Positions 25,121 to 36,980 are shown, counted from the stretch's first letter. The stretch: 64,000 nt of DNA from Paragyromitra xinjiangensis (GCA_038503065.1 JBCAMK010000007.1:558001-622000); one strand, 5' to 3'. Notes: generated by a model from the sequence alone, not told the origin. Translations and numbers: made by a program.

Positions 25121-26795
25121 AACCGCTTTGGAGGCGTTAACCAAAAGTCATAGATTTAATTTCAGTTTCATTTTCTTCTCGACACGCGTAATTCAAGCTG
25201 AAGAAGACCTGGTGATCATCATCAACCAGCCTGGATAGCGCCGGAGAGGGTCAAGATGTTGATAATAGTTGGTGTCAAAGGCAGCCTGTGAGGCACAGAC
25301 CGGTGAAGGCGGTCACATATATTCTGTTTCGCTTACGGCGTCGGCGGTGCTCTTTTTGTGACTTACAGTCTACAAGGTGGGGTTTATGCAGTTCACGATA
25401 GTAGCTGTGGCGTTTTGTATTTGTCGTTTGTCGTTGTCGTCATATACTGAAGCGAGAGTGACTTGACTTTTTTCTTTTCTTGTTGTCAGGCTTCCTTTGC
25501 TTGAATTTGCTTCGTCTGTGCTCAAACGTCATCATAGTCCACATTGTCATTGATTGCCTTTCTTTCTTTCACCTTTACTTTTTTTCTTTCCTTTTGGCCC
25601 CCTCGCCGTTGAGTTTCTCGGCCCGCGATTGGGGAAAATCGCCGGAGAAAAAAAATTGAAGAAGAAAAAACAGGGTGCTGTTGCCCAGTGACAGTTCATG
25701 AAGAGACAAATTCATGCATCTACATGCACCGCACGCACACTCGGATGTCGTCGGCGCGGGTTGCGGCGGCAGCGAGAGGGGGGTAACTTATCACACAACT
25801 TATCGCAGCACTGAGCGGCGGCGTGGCGGAGTTTTCGCTCAATTGCTTGTCACCCCGCCATTCGTCGACTCCGAGTGAAGCTAGCCATTGGATGACGATC
25901 AATCCAATTGATGGGCAAACGAGTTTTTCTTGCCTTCTTTTGCTTCCTTTGCTTCTCCGCATCCCGGTTCAATGCGATATGTGATGTGTGAGCTATCTTC
26001 TTTACTTGAGCCATCCTATGATCTACCCTCTACCCCCGAGGATGAGGAGGTGATCTTCCTGGCATTTTTTTTGCTGTCTTGTCTCCACCGGAAGCTAGTA
26101 AAGTTGTAGGGAAGAGAAGGTATGGGGAAACCCTTGCTTTTGGTTTTACGTATGCGCCGTAAGAACGAAGAGGAGGAAGACGGCGGCGACGACAATGTTG
26201 ACTTGCTTACATGCTGTGGGGTAGGGAGTCGTGGTTTATGTTGGTTTTCTTTTTTTGTTTAGTGCAGATATATCGAATCGTCGGCGGGAATGCGCAGTGT
26301 GCCGTGCAAGTACCCATATAAGTAATTCTAGTTTATTTTGGAGGATTCTGGTTTATTTTATTTTAAACAATTTCCTCTTCGGTTGCTCGCTAAGGAAGGG
26401 ATCTATTATTGACCATTCCTCGAGGCATTGAGTCCCATTCCAGTTTGTCGTGCGCTTGTTACCCGACACAATGGATTGATCCGAGGATCACGAGCGGAGG
26501 AGAGAATCACGAGAAGGTAGCGCTCGGTAGCGTGTCGCCCTATCTCGCGTGGGGTGGTACATGTGAGTACATGCGATGCGATGAAAGTCGCTGTTTTTCC
26601 TGTACTCTTCTCGTTTTTTTCTCTTTCCGCCTATATGTGATGGGTGCTTTTGATAGAGGAAGTCTCACGAGTCTCTGAGAGGAGAGCCACAGGCAAGCGC
26701 GCGCTCTCGGGGCCCGTACATGAAACTAGCTATCCGGAAATACTGCACACTGAAATTGGAGGGATGGTTGGAATCCTGCACACTGCAGGTAAGGC

Positions 26796-26912
26796 CCCGT
26801 TCGGTAACGCAGCGATCTTGCCCGCGTACCATTCCCGTTTAGGCGTGGCTTGCGGACTATTTGTGGCTGGAACCACATATGTATTTACACCACTCCCGAG
26901 TAACTGAACGGG
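26796..26912. mobile_element. Possible hAT-type miniature inverted-repeat element
   Basis: The left arm CCCGTTCGGTAACGCAG (26796-26812) and the inverted right arm CCCGTTCAGTTACTCGG (26912-26896) match at 13 of 17 positions. The left arm is preceded by GGC, giving the GGCCCCGTTCGG motif reminiscent of hAT-type element ends. The roughly 117-bp interior has no ORF and contains a small hairpin (TGTGG ... CCACA). I could not define a clear 8-bp target-site duplication, so the boundaries are approximate. Confidence 0.3.
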
Positions 26913-28095
26913 TGATGGGCTAAATTCAGCCTCTGGAGTTTTTTTGGAGTCCGTCACCAAAGTCACCACCACCATGCCGCCGGGTCGGAATGGTTGGGTA
27001 GAATAGGTCCGCATTGTTTCTTGTTACCTGTACAGCCACAAATCTCACCGGTTGGCCGAAGGAGTATTCCTTTCCTTCTTTCTCTGACCATGGCTTGGTC
27101 TGGCAACTAATCTATGGATCTCGTTGGTGCTCCTTGCGCGGTCTTTCCCTGCAGGTCGCTCCTTGTTCGCAAAGATGATGGGCTTTTGTCCGTAATTCAC
27201 CTACGTATCGTAACGTACGTAGGCTTAGTAGGCAATTGCCAGACATACGGGCAGACAGACAGAGTATGTACGCATCCGCTGGCCTGGCTGGTGTTGGCTA
27301 TCGTACCTGTCCTCCTTCAATCTTCTCCTGTAATTCGCTTTTCTCGTGATATTCCTTAAAATGTCAACCGCCTTCATGCTCCAGAAATTCCTCGCTTGAC
27401 TCCTGTCTGTACTCCTTCCATTGCCTGCTGCCTCTTGACACTCTTGCTACCGATCTTCCATACACCCCCTGCTTGGCGTTTGACTGGAACGTGCCCACCA
27501 CCATACATCACTCACCCACCGGGGGGCGCTGGTGGACCCCTTGCGGCGGGACAGCCTAACATAGGAGAGGGAAGGGGGCTGTTAGCATTGGTCAACCTCC
27601 GCTCCTGATTCTGTTTCGGAGGGACACGATTGCGCGCGTTACGTGACCCGATATCGCATCTTGGGGGGATTTTGTGTCCAGCCGCTGGTTGGTCTCTGCT
27701 GCTGGTCGCTCTTTCGCTGGTGGCTAGCTGGCTCGTGAATCTACTGCAAGTGTTTCTGGCCACACTATCCGCGCTCCAATTTGCAGGGACAGCAAAACGG
27801 GTACACAGGCAGATATTCAAGCCCCCTCCTCCTACTCCTCCACAGTGCAGACACCTGAACCCCTGCCAGCCCTCTTTCCACCGTGACGCAGGTTTGCTTT
27901 AAAGCACCAGGCGCCCGCCCCCCCAGTTTCCTGCTCACTCCAGGCTGTGCTTCATTCAATATTCCTCTTACTTGCATCTATCAATACAATAATCACATTC
28001 CTCCGCCATCAATCATTATATCCGTCTCTGCTCTACCTTTTGCAGAGTAACCTTTAACAACGGTCCGGGACCCACCTTCGCCTAACTACTTCCCA

Positions 28096-28107
28096 CCCCC
28101 CCCCCCC
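28096..28107 (+). repeat. Run of 12 C upstream of the cyclin
   Basis: An uninterrupted C12 tract, preceded by CCCA, lies 178-189 bp before the cyclin start codon inside a CT-rich leader. It could be a slippage-prone site or a protein-binding element in the leader; no function can be read from sequence alone. Confidence 0.8.
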
Positions 28108-28284
28108 ATTCACTCCCCACATTACTTTATATTAAGCCCTCCCGCCTGCTCCAGTGTCACTTCGATAGGGACACTTACGATTACTGCTACTACGATTTCA
28201 CGAAGTTCACTGCAACATAGTTACTACTGTCCTAGTATCTAATTCTTAGTCAACCCCGCGTGACAAATATTATCAACCATCACA

Positions 28285-29475
28285 ATGTCGACCATGTCTC
28301 GCAAAGCTGCTCTCGAGGAGTTCGTTCGCCGTCCTGTAACAAAGGAAATGATCGCGTATCTATCTATTAAAGCTGGCAATGTTATCAGGTGTGAACAGAG
28401 CTCCCCTGCTCTCCCACCAACACCTCCATCAACTCCACCACACGGAGATTCCCATTCCGATTTCTCCGCAAAGAAGCCTCTGTTACCTACCCTCGAGCAA
28501 TTTATTACTTCCATCGTCGACAGATCACATGTACAGGTTCCTACTCTTATGTCGAGTTTGGTTTACCTTGAGAGGCTCCAGAGACGTCTTCCAGCTGTAG
28601 CAAAGGGTATGCGTTGCACTGTCCACCGTATCTTCCTTGCATCCCTCATTCTCGCCGCCAAGAACTTGAACGACTCTTCTCCAAAGAACAAGCATTGGGC
28701 TAGATATAGTATCGTACGTGGCTTTGACGGCTTTGGGTTTTCATTGACAGAAGTAAACTTGATGGAGAAGCAGCTCTTGTTCTTGTTGGATTGGGATTTG
28801 AGGATCACTCAGGAGGATTTGTATGAGCACCTTGAGCCATTCCTTACTCCCATCATTGAGCAGCACGACCGCGAGATGGAGGAGAAGTTGGAATTGGAGA
28901 GAGAACAGCAGGAGCTTGAGGAACAGCAAGCACTCATTGCCATGAAGATGGAATTGCAGAGCAAGTCACGACCATTGTACTCGTCATCAATCTCCTCAAA
29001 CTCATCATACTACCTTCCTACACACTCTTATGTCGATTGCACACCTCCAATGCAACACTCACACTCAACACCTCCATCCAGCTCCTCAGGTCGTTCATCA
29101 CGAGCATCTGAGCGATCAGTAGACCACCCATACCATGGTCATTCGCTACGATCACAACGTCGGTCGATCACCGCCGAATACTTCTATCCTACACCACCTT
29201 CTACCGCCCCTTCATCGACTCTAATCCCAAGTCTTGCACGAAGTGGCACTACATCCAGCATTGCCTCTTCCAATGCATCTTCACCTGCTACACCATCGGT
29301 TGTCATGATGCGAAGTCTTCTTCCTACACTCGAGTCAGGAAAGAAGAAGCAGCGGTCCGCGGGCGGCAGCTCTACTGGAAGCCTTCTCAGTCGCTTCTTG
29401 TCTAGTGCATCTAGCCATGAGAAAAGCATTTCCATGTCTCGATCATCATCATCGCGATCACAGCAATATGTTTGA
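28285..29475 (+). CDS. pclA: PCL1/PCL2-type G1/S cyclin (Pho80-like cyclin, PclA)
   Basis: Intronless, 396 residues. The N-terminus (RKAALEEFVRRPVTKEMIAY) and the cyclin box at about residues 70-195 (PTLEQFITSIVDRSHVQVPT, MRCTVHRIFLASLILAAKNL, NKHWARYSIVRGFDGFGFSL, MEKQLLFLLDWDLRITQEDL) match the Pho80-like PCL1/2 subfamily, which activates the CDK Pho85 (PhoA/PhoB in Aspergillus) in G1 and in morphogenesis. A Pro-rich insert (PPTPPSTPPHG) follows the first helix. After the box come a Glu/Gln-rich coiled coil (about 195-230) and a long Ser-rich tail with many SP and TP sites, probably phosphorylated and regulating stability (inference). Two in-frame ATGs occur at codons 1 and 4; the first is used. 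It sits behind an unusually long 5' gap. Confidence 0.93.
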   Translation: MSTMSRKAALEEFVRRPVTKEMIAYLSIKAGNVIRCEQSSPALPPTPPSTPPHGDSHSDFSAKKPLLPTLEQFITSIVDRSHVQVPTLMSSLVYLERLQRRLPAVAKGMRCTVHRIFLASLILAAKNLNDSSPKNKHWARYSIVRGFDGFGFSLTEVNLMEKQLLFLLDWDLRITQEDLYEHLEPFLTPIIEQHDREMEEKLELEREQQELEEQQALIAMKMELQSKSRPLYSSSISSNSSYYLPTHSYVDCTPPMQHSHSTPPSSSSGRSSRASERSVDHPYHGHSLRSQRRSITAEYFYPTPPSTAPSSTLIPSLARSGTTSSIASSNASSPATPSVVMMRSLLPTLESGKKKQRSAGGSSTGSLLSRFLSSASSHEKSISMSRSSSSRSQQYV

Positions 29476-30253
29476 AGAGCGATTTCCTTTTCTTTCGATT
29501 ATTAAGATATCCTTGCTTTTGTCTTGTCTTGCCTTATTTTACTATTATTAGTTTTTAGTACCATTTCTTCTGTTTTTTTCATTCTGTCTGGCATAGACTA
29601 GGAGGTCGTCTCGCGATAATTGTTTTGTTTGCATCAGACCTTTTTCATTTGGATATATCTTTATACGGGATACACGGGAGAAGAATTCACAGACTACGAT
29701 TTGTAACGGTACGGAAAAGGCGCGGGGAAAGGGTTTCTCATCATCTGGGCATGGGCCGGGGATAAGGACTGGGTGGTGGTGTTCTGGATTTGATTTGCAC
29801 GCGCTGCTTTGCTTTTGCGGGCTGGGGTCTTTGGTCTGATTTTTTTTCACTCTCGGTCACGGTACATATTGCGCTTCTGCCTGCGTTCACTTTCACTTTG
29901 TTTTTCCCTTTTTTGCATTGCAGCGTGGGTTTGTTTTTTCTGTACCTTTTTGGGGATTTCTGGTGTTCAACTTGTACTATTTCTGTGTTTATCTTGCATG
30001 CGGTTGTTTTTTGTCGTTCATTTTTACTTTCTCTTATGTTTTACTATGGCTCTAAGATTATGTACAGCACGAACTGGTGGGACAGGAAAAACTTCGGATG
30101 GGGTTTATGTACTATCATAATACGTTTTAGTTATGAATACGAGCAAGAAATAAAAAAAGCACATTAAAAAAATATCGTTCTTTGCCTTCTGTGACTTTCA
30201 TTTGGGCCGAAACATCTGCTGTGCCGCTGTTGGTGAAGATGAAGCAACTGGCT

Positions 30254-30934
30254 TTAGAAAAGTTTCAGTATTTGTGCGTTACTTAGCGCTAGTTGTATGT
30301 ACGATGTCGGAGTTCGGACGGTTTCCAAGGAATTAATCTTTTCATTTTGCGTGCTTAGGTATCTTACGCCCCTGCGCGGTGCGAACCACAGGCGATACAT
30401 GTGATGTGACATGTCCAGTAAGGGGAAGAAAATGTCAAGAATCTTCTCTTGCACCACACATGCGCTACGGACCTCGGAGAATGCTCTTTGTGAGGAACTT
30501 GGAAACATTGAAATCGGATACAACCTTCTCCTTGGCCCTGTAGGAGGCGTTGCGCAACTTCGATTGGGGGACCTGAGACGAATGTGCTGCTGGGGTTTAC
30601 TTATCCGTCTGGGGTACGTCGTACAGGGTCGGCTCAAGAGGGCTGTAATGTGATGTGATGCGACGCAGGGTGGATCCGTTGCGGTGCCTGGGATCGGAAT
30701 CAGGATCTCTCTTGCTCCTTCTTCGCGAAGGTTAGTTGGGGTGGTACGGGATGTAAGGGTGTGCGGGTTTGCATAAAGGCTATGCGATAAATCTCCGGGC
30801 GAGAAAAATCGTCGCGATGGGAAGGACCGGATTATGTAGTAATTCAATTGCAACGTGGTTGATGGTAGGGCATTGATGCAGAAGGTGATAAATCGTGATG
30901 AGGAAAGATAATTATAACTCGCAAAGCGCGGCAT
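30254..30934 (-). CDS. Possible orphan protein, 226 residues, weak support
   Basis: This is an uninterrupted ATG-initiated frame with acceptable start context (GCAAACATGCC) and no better competing frame. The product is rich in Ser, Arg, Pro and Thr, with no domain, signal peptide or repeats recognised. A stop-free run of this length is somewhat unusual for chance, but the composition is not convincingly coding and no splice-linked exons were found. It may be a lineage-specific gene or spurious. Confidence 0.22.
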   Translation of the reverse strand: MPRFASYNYLSSSRFITFCINALPSTTLQLNYYIIRSFPSRRFFSPGDLSHSLYANPHTLTSRTTPTNLREEGAREILIPIPGTATDPPCVASHHITALLSRPCTTYPRRISKPQQHIRLRSPNRSCATPPTGPRRRLYPISMFPSSSQRAFSEVRSACVVQEKILDIFFPLLDMSHHMYRLWFAPRRGVRYLSTQNEKINSLETVRTPTSYIQLALSNAQILKLF

Positions 30935-32101
30935 GTTTGCTGGGCTAAGTCGTGGGGAAGTTGATAGCGATCGATCATTGACGGGATCATGTCCTATCGA
31001 TGTAGGTACACTGTTATGCCTGCGAAGTTGGAAGCTTCAAGCCATGACAAATTGGTGGTAGTGGATGAGGAACTTAAGCATAATTCGATAACACAAAACG
31101 CTCACTTGGATGGAATATTGAAATTTACGGCTGAAGATTGGTCGCGTTAGAATAAAGTACATGTGGAGAAATTAGAGATGCCTGTGGAGAAATTGATAAC
31201 ATCTGGTAGCGAAGAACATTGCCCCAGAAAACCCACAACTACTAATATACACTTGTCACGACTACAATACCTAGTAGATATCACGCTGCGTTGTTCCGGG
31301 TCTTCAAGCACGCGTTGATATTTTCCTGAGCTAATTCCAAGTTTTTACACCGGATATTATCAGGTCATGAATCATAATTTTCTAGCCTCGAAGCACTCAG
31401 GGTTACTGCCGGCCATGGAATGGCAAAAAGCAAGTTTCTCAGAGATAATAATTTTTTAAGCCGGTGACTGACTCCGTTGAAAAAATTTGCTTCCGTTTGG
31501 TGTACGGCTCCTTTGAATCCCCTCTAATGAGCGTCGTGTACGTGTTGATTTTTCCGGAATCGGATCGTCACGTTGGCATCCAGTATGATCGATTTTCATT
31601 GCATGCATGCGATCAATACGTGTGTGTTCGACGAGATAGCCAGATCTTACAATTGGAAGGGCCTAGAAGCTGACTTCTTGGTATCTACCAGGTTTGGAAG
31701 GTTTTTTCCAATGGAAAAACTCTGTGTGTGGCTGAGGGGTGGATATACATGTAGTCTTGATTTAGGTAAAGTAATTGGTTGATTATTTGATTATTATAGC
31801 GAATGATGGTTTATGATCCACAAACAGAGAACGCGACAAATTAAGTAATATCTTCTCTAAAAGTTTTCCTTTGAGCCGTTAAGCCGATCATAAAAGCAAG
31901 TTAAGGCGTGCATTACCTAAATTTCTAATCGCTTTTGCTAGATAGTGGTTTGGTTTTGGTGGTTGTCTTGGAACACAGTGTCAACTTGAAAGTTATTGAT
32001 CTGTGGCCAAGGTCCCCCAAGTTACACTCGACTAATTTTTTTTTGGGTTTTGACTTCCAACTTGATTCTGTCTACCATTCATGAATGCTCTCTAAAGTTA
32101 A

Positions 32102-32110
32102 TATAAAAGG
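32102..32110 (+). promoter_or_regulatory. TATA box of the orphan gene at 32200
   Basis: TATAAAAGG lies about 90 bp upstream of the ATG at 32200, in an otherwise AT-rich region. Position and sequence fit a core promoter with a leader of roughly 60 bases. Confidence 0.5.
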
Positions 32111-32199
32111 ATTTGTGAAGCAACTAGTTCTGCCCAATAGCATATCAGTCTACTTGCCAGTTTTACCATTATCTAGGTCTGCTGCTTAACACGCGAATC

Positions 32200-32868
32200 A
32201 TGGTGAAATTTTGCGCCCCTATTCGAATCACCCTATCCTACTGCTGTCCTTGCTGTTTCTCTCAGCCCCCTAATGAGGATGAAAGCACTGAACTTCCAAC
32301 CATTTGCCAGGCCCCGACAATGCCAGAACCAATGCATGTTCCTCAGAAAGGAGATGATGAGGCTGACACGGACGACAAATTTTCTGTCGGGAGTGATGCC
32401 GATAGTGCTCCTACGTTGCCTGAGCTCGATCATTTCGATTCACTCTGGAAATTCACACCTCACCCAACAGGAGATATTACACCGCCTCTCCCCTCAAATT
32501 CACCAAAACCAAAAACAACTAGGCGCCATCGTCAAACAGTTGCACTTCTTGAGGAGTTCCATGTTACATATATGCTAATCAAAGAGGTTTTTGACGGCCT
32601 TCCTTATAACTCTCAACATTGGTCTGAGGTGATGACTTTTTATTACAGGGTCAGGTCCTTCGTCAATGAGGGCAGTGATAAGTACTTTTATTACAAAGAC
32701 CAAAGTAACGTTGCTATTGATGCTAATTTTGGTGATGCTAAAATTGCAGTGGATGAGCTAATGGAGGAGTGGGGGAAACTCCGAAAATCCCTTGAGGAGG
32801 ATGGAATGATCGGGCAGATGGTATTCGAGGAATGTTGGGAGGAAACGGTACCACGTTCTTTCTTGTAA
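32200..32868 (+). CDS. Hypothetical protein with N-terminal Cys cluster and C-terminal helical region
   Basis: Intronless, 222 residues, starting MVKFCAPIRITLSYCCPCCF. Five Cys in the first 19 residues suggest lipid modification or a metal site (inference). Residues 20-100 are acidic and disordered. From about residue 105 the sequence is ordered-looking and alpha-helical (RRHRQTVALLEEFHVTYMLI, SEVMTFYYRVRSFVNEGSDK, AKIAVDELMEEWGKLRKSLE), with aromatic and charged residues spaced as in a helical bundle. I do not recognise the family; it resembles orphan genes of filamentous fungi. A good TATA box lies upstream. Confidence 0.65.
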   Translation: MVKFCAPIRITLSYCCPCCFSQPPNEDESTELPTICQAPTMPEPMHVPQKGDDEADTDDKFSVGSDADSAPTLPELDHFDSLWKFTPHPTGDITPPLPSNSPKPKTTRRHRQTVALLEEFHVTYMLIKEVFDGLPYNSQHWSEVMTFYYRVRSFVNEGSDKYFYYKDQSNVAIDANFGDAKIAVDELMEEWGKLRKSLEEDGMIGQMVFEECWEETVPRSFL

Positions 32869-33823
32869 TGGCGCTGGCGCCACGTTTGAAGATTGATCAA
32901 ATAGAATAGAATGTAATTGTTGTAGGCTGTGCTTTGATGGGTTCATACGCCAATTTTGGTATGTGCACAATGAAATATAAAATAAAAATGCAAAAGTTCA
33001 ATCCCGCCCAAGGCTCGCCTAATTGCGATATCCAACTTCTTTTGTTGGAATCACTTCTCCGATAGATAGGCAGTTTCCTTCTCTGAGCTTGTAATGAGCC
33101 CTCCAACTTTGGGACCTGAGGGATCCAGGGAACTATTGATTCACGAAATGTTCCACATTTCATGCTGTGCTAAGTTTTGACACTTTGCAACTTTGTCTTA
33201 CATTACGGTTTAGTCCACGACGTGGGTATCGTCGCAGGTCACACTTCATGTGGTTTTATTATGATACACATGCATGGGGGTTATCAAACGGGTCACAATG
33301 TTTCGACAGGCTTGACAGGTGAAACCAGGGGTAACCCGAAGCAGAATTTTATAGTAGGTGAGATTACCGATAAATTGTTTATCGATACCTGTCCGCGGTA
33401 TCAGCAATTAACGATAAGAGGGGAAGGTTTCGCAGTAAGTAGAACGAATCCCACCTCCTCTAAAAGGTGGGGGATGGATTGAGAAGCGATCCAAGAGCCA
33501 TTGTACCACAACCCACGGTATCGTCACGTCTCCACGTTGTGGTGAAAAACCGTTTTTGTCTCTCTGAATTGGAGCTGCATATGAACAAAAATAGTTCAAT
33601 GGTGGTGGAATATCGAATTAATATGCAAGACAGCTGTCTATGTGCATCCCCGCGGCCGAGGCTTCCGTCCCTCCTCGCCCTCCCCTTCATATTGATACCG
33701 GTAATCGCATCGCAACTTCGACCGGAACAACTGCCAGCAGGTACTCATGCTCGGACCTCCAGTCCTTTCCGCTATCATCATCGCTAAAGAGCATCCACCA
33801 CCATTTCCCCCACCATACTCTCC
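32869..33823. other. Intergenic, convergent 3' ends
   Basis: This separates the orphan gene and FMC1, which converge. AT-rich 3'-UTR-like sequence lies at 32890-33000. ORFs of 76-106 codons at 33460-33790 lie in three frames on both strands with no motif. A short inverted pair, CCCACCTCC ... AGGTGGG, at about 33451-33472 can form a hairpin. Confidence 0.4.
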
Positions 33824-34156
33824 CTAGTTTCCTGCCCCACCCCCCTGTTCCGTCGGCATATTCAGCCCAACCCTCCTCGCACTCAATCGTACCCTATCCT
33901 CAGTCTCCATGCGCAAACTCGGATTATATCGTTCCAGGAGCGTAGTATACATTCGTTGAACCCTCAAATAAGTCAGCAACTGGTCTGCCTGCTCACCCTC
34001 AAGCTGCGAGACCGGCGAGGTTGCGGATGAAGAGAATGATTCGCGGAGACGGGCATGAAGCGTTGCAGATGATTTCCTGCGGGTGGGTGAAAGCTCTCGG
34101 AGAAGAGAGCGATAGAGTGAGCGAACGTGCGTCGACTTTAGGTGCGCCATGGTCAT
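33824..34156 (-). CDS. FMC1: FMC1, LYR-motif assembly factor of mitochondrial ATP synthase
   Basis: A single exon of 110 residues. The N-terminal LYR motif is explicit (HVRSLYRSLLREL), followed by a Ser-rich stretch and the conserved C-terminal half: YLRVQRMYTTLLERYNPSLR, then ETEDRVRLSARRVGLNMP. Length and order fit the fungal FMC1 family, matrix proteins that help Atp12 assemble the F1 part of ATP synthase, especially at high temperature. Met 1 and Met 3 (MTMAH) are both possible starts; the second resembles the family start better. No intron is needed. It ends in a short Gly-rich tail. Confidence 0.88.
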   Translation of the reverse strand: MTMAHLKSTHVRSLYRSLLRELSPTRRKSSATLHARLRESFSSSATSPVSQLEGEQADQLLTYLRVQRMYTTLLERYNPSLRMETEDRVRLSARRVGLNMPTEQGGGAGN

Positions 34157-36980
34157 CTTGGTCGAGTTTGAACGAGATCGAGGCTTTTTTTCAACATTTC
34201 CTTATGGTCTGGATGTGCCAAGCCAGTGTTTCAGCCAATCTTTTGGCAATTTCACCTAACCCTGCATCATGAATTATCACCCACTCTGGAAGTAGCGAGC
34301 TGCTGATGCCTGCCTGATAACAGTCGGAAATGAAATAAAAAAACTAAAGAAGCTAGAGAAGTGGTATGCTTAGTGGGAGGATATGAAATGAGAAACCTGG
34401 ATCGATCGAAGCATGGGGATCATGGAATTACTATTTTTATATCCGACACCATCTACCTACAAGCTACCGTAGCTATGTTATATCTCAATATTACTGCTGG
34501 CAGCGACAGATATACTTTACATAGACTCTATGTGAGTGCAAGTAGCCGACCACTACTTCCTAAAACGTACCGGAACTAACTTCTACTGCAGGACACATAT
34601 GTTGAGATGAGGGCAAGCTTACCAAGGAAGCATTGATGCGCCGACGGATCAAGGAGAATGATGCGGGGCAACGGCAAACACAACAAGAGGGGTAAGATCT
34701 AGAAGATAGCTAGTCCAGTCTTTCGAGTCTGACTATAGCAGTATCGCTGCACAAATGATGAGGGTCCCTGAGTTGGCCGATCCACGCCTTTACTCGGGAT
34801 TCTTGTTCATGTTCCTGGTCCGACCATATGCCAGCTAATCCACTACTGATTATGCGTGGAGCTCAAAAAGAGAGTCTCGGCTACAATGGTCAGCCTTAGG
34901 CTGTGCATTTAGAATGGAGACGGACCGCGTCACCAAAATTTACACCAACACCAACGACCAGATCCAGGGCGTGGAGACCCCGACTCTTGAGCCCCACTGC
35001 TATCCGTTGTCAATCAAACTACTCATAAAAAAGACCACTTCAAGGCAGAAAAACGCAACGCGGACACTACCAATTACTATCAAGTATTTGCTTGTTCCCC
35101 AGTGGCTGGCCGGCTCACTCTTTGTCTTATTGCGTGACCCAGTTCGCAACCCTAACCCATCAGTGCCGTCCCAACCAACCAAATCACCTCGGCGAAAATC
35201 TATCATGCGCGATCCGCGGACTTTACCCAGAATTAACCTGACCTATAAACGCAAATAAACCAGCAAAGCAAGAAACAAAGTAAACTCACAGCTCTGATGC
35301 CGTCTTTGCGGGACACTCCAATATGCAGATCTAAAGCACGCAAGTTCTGACGAACCAGGAGGAACTAAATATACCACTGACTGGCCGCACGATCAGCAGG
35401 CCACAGTGGCAACAACTATCTTCCACATCCAGTGGATAACTCTAGCTTATTTGGCTGGCAGAAGTCAGCGTTGTTACTCAGTGAAGTTTATCAAGTTCTG
35501 CAGCTACTTGTCTTATATATCATCGCGGTTGGCGATCGAAAATTTCACCGATCTCTACTTTATCACCTTGGAATACCTATGGATAACCTATATCTCTGTT
35601 CTTGATAGCTCGCCTCATCCTTGTAGTAACTTATATGAAGACGGGGCACGATTTACGGCTGTCCCCGCCGGGCAGGGGATCACGAGGACCCGAATGTTCT
35701 TCGCAGGGAAGGCGGTCGCCCCTGGGGGATATATTACCGAAAGGCGAGTGCTGCCTGACACCAAGCTACGAAAAATCCAACAGCCACACTACGGGCTTGA
35801 TTCTATCCTCCAATAAGGGGAAGAAAAATGATTTGTTGAGAGTCGAATCTAAGACGTTCCTAAGAAATCTCCTGTCCCTGTGTACGGCACTATCGGCCAG
35901 GAATTTTCTAGGGTTTGAAGTGAATATATCTCTTGGTCGTGGTTTAAAACATTCTGGTGGTTATGGTGGAAGCATAGGTGGGAACACAGCTTAATCACCG
36001 CGTATCACTCGGAGACAACCAATTGTGACTCATAGTATATCATTCATATACTCTAGGTTCCCTATCACTTTCCAACTTACCAAGTGCACACAACCTTTCA
36101 GCCATAGCATTATCGAAATACAATTTTCAGTCGCATAACGAGATGAAAACTTGGGACGACACAGTCCAATTTAACCCTGCGTTTATCCAACTTGAGCCCG
36201 GTAATCGTCTGGAGTACTCACAAAAAGGTTTCATCTTGAACCTTTAAGCCATCTCCGGCCAACTTTTAAGATGTATCGCGACCCTCCACTATCAACCCAC
36301 CCTTAATACCCAGTCTTAAGCAATACGCACACGCACACGCAAACCCTACTATATTCATTCAATTTTAACCAAGATGTGCTTTGGCCAAAAGAAAATTTGT
36401 GGGGTCGGGAACGAGCTAGATGGGCCACGCACTACTTATGAACCGGGCCTCATTCACACGCACGTAACTAACGCAGACGGTACAAGGTGCATCATTAGGA
36501 CAGCTCGCTGCGACACTTGCCCTACGTGAGAAGTAGATGGTTCTAACGCTAAGGTAGCGGCTGTATGGGGGAGAGCAAAATAGCCAAGATAGAGGTAGAG
36601 GCACTAGAGGGTGAGGTGGGGGGAAAACTCCAGTACCGGTACGTGTTATGTGTTTTCTTGCACTAATAGGTACGGAGACCTGGCTCGAGCCTACAACCAT
36701 CTACCCAATAAAACCAATTGCCAATAATCCACCTTAGGGTAGGAAGTAACTTCACTTCATTTTATGATGTTTACTTGTCTCTCCACGGTTGGCTCCTCAT
36801 GCCACATTCCATTTGCGTGGCCCATAACCCTAACCCTTCATTACTTCTAGTCCAACGAAATCGTCCCCATACTACCGCGATTCACGGACCCTACCCATGG
36901 CTAAACATACAGATAACGAGAAAACCAAGTAAACAAAAACTTGTGTCGCCCCTGCCGGATCATACATAACCAGCATGCAT
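34157..36980. other. Gene-free interval of about 2.8 kb
   Basis: No supported gene. Plus-strand ORFs at 34914-35258 and 35406-35816 show no motif or splice support. Two telomere-like stretches, AACCCTAACCC, occur at 35148-35158 and 36825-36835. A (CA)n-like run (ACGCACACGCACACGCAAACCC) is near 36327. Confidence 0.45.

Larger units (their letters stand above)
23144..28284. other. 5 kb gene-free region upstream of the PCL cyclin
   Basis: No supported coding sequence. It begins with a T-rich stretch near the AHA1 end (23160-23210). TACATGTA is at 24151. A diverged tandem duplication lies at about 24817-25120 and a possible hAT-type miniature element at about 26796-26912. Short CT-rich ORFs at 27400-27900 are rejected. 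The 300 bp before the cyclin ATG are pyrimidine-rich and include a run of 12 C at 28096-28107. Long promoters are common for G1 cyclins, so much of the right half may be regulatory or a long leader. Confidence 0.5.
29476..32199. other. Gene-poor interval between cyclin and orphan gene
   Basis: T-rich sequence follows the cyclin stop (3' UTR, to about 30150). A 226-codon minus ORF (30254-30934) is listed separately at low confidence. TACATGTA is at 31746-31753. AT-rich DNA from 31780 to 32100 leads to the TATA box of the next gene. Confidence 0.5.

Noticed and set aside
34914..35994. Plus-strand ORFs of 114-136 codons
   Set aside because: No domain, no promoter signals and no splice-linked extension; they overlap other frames of similar length.
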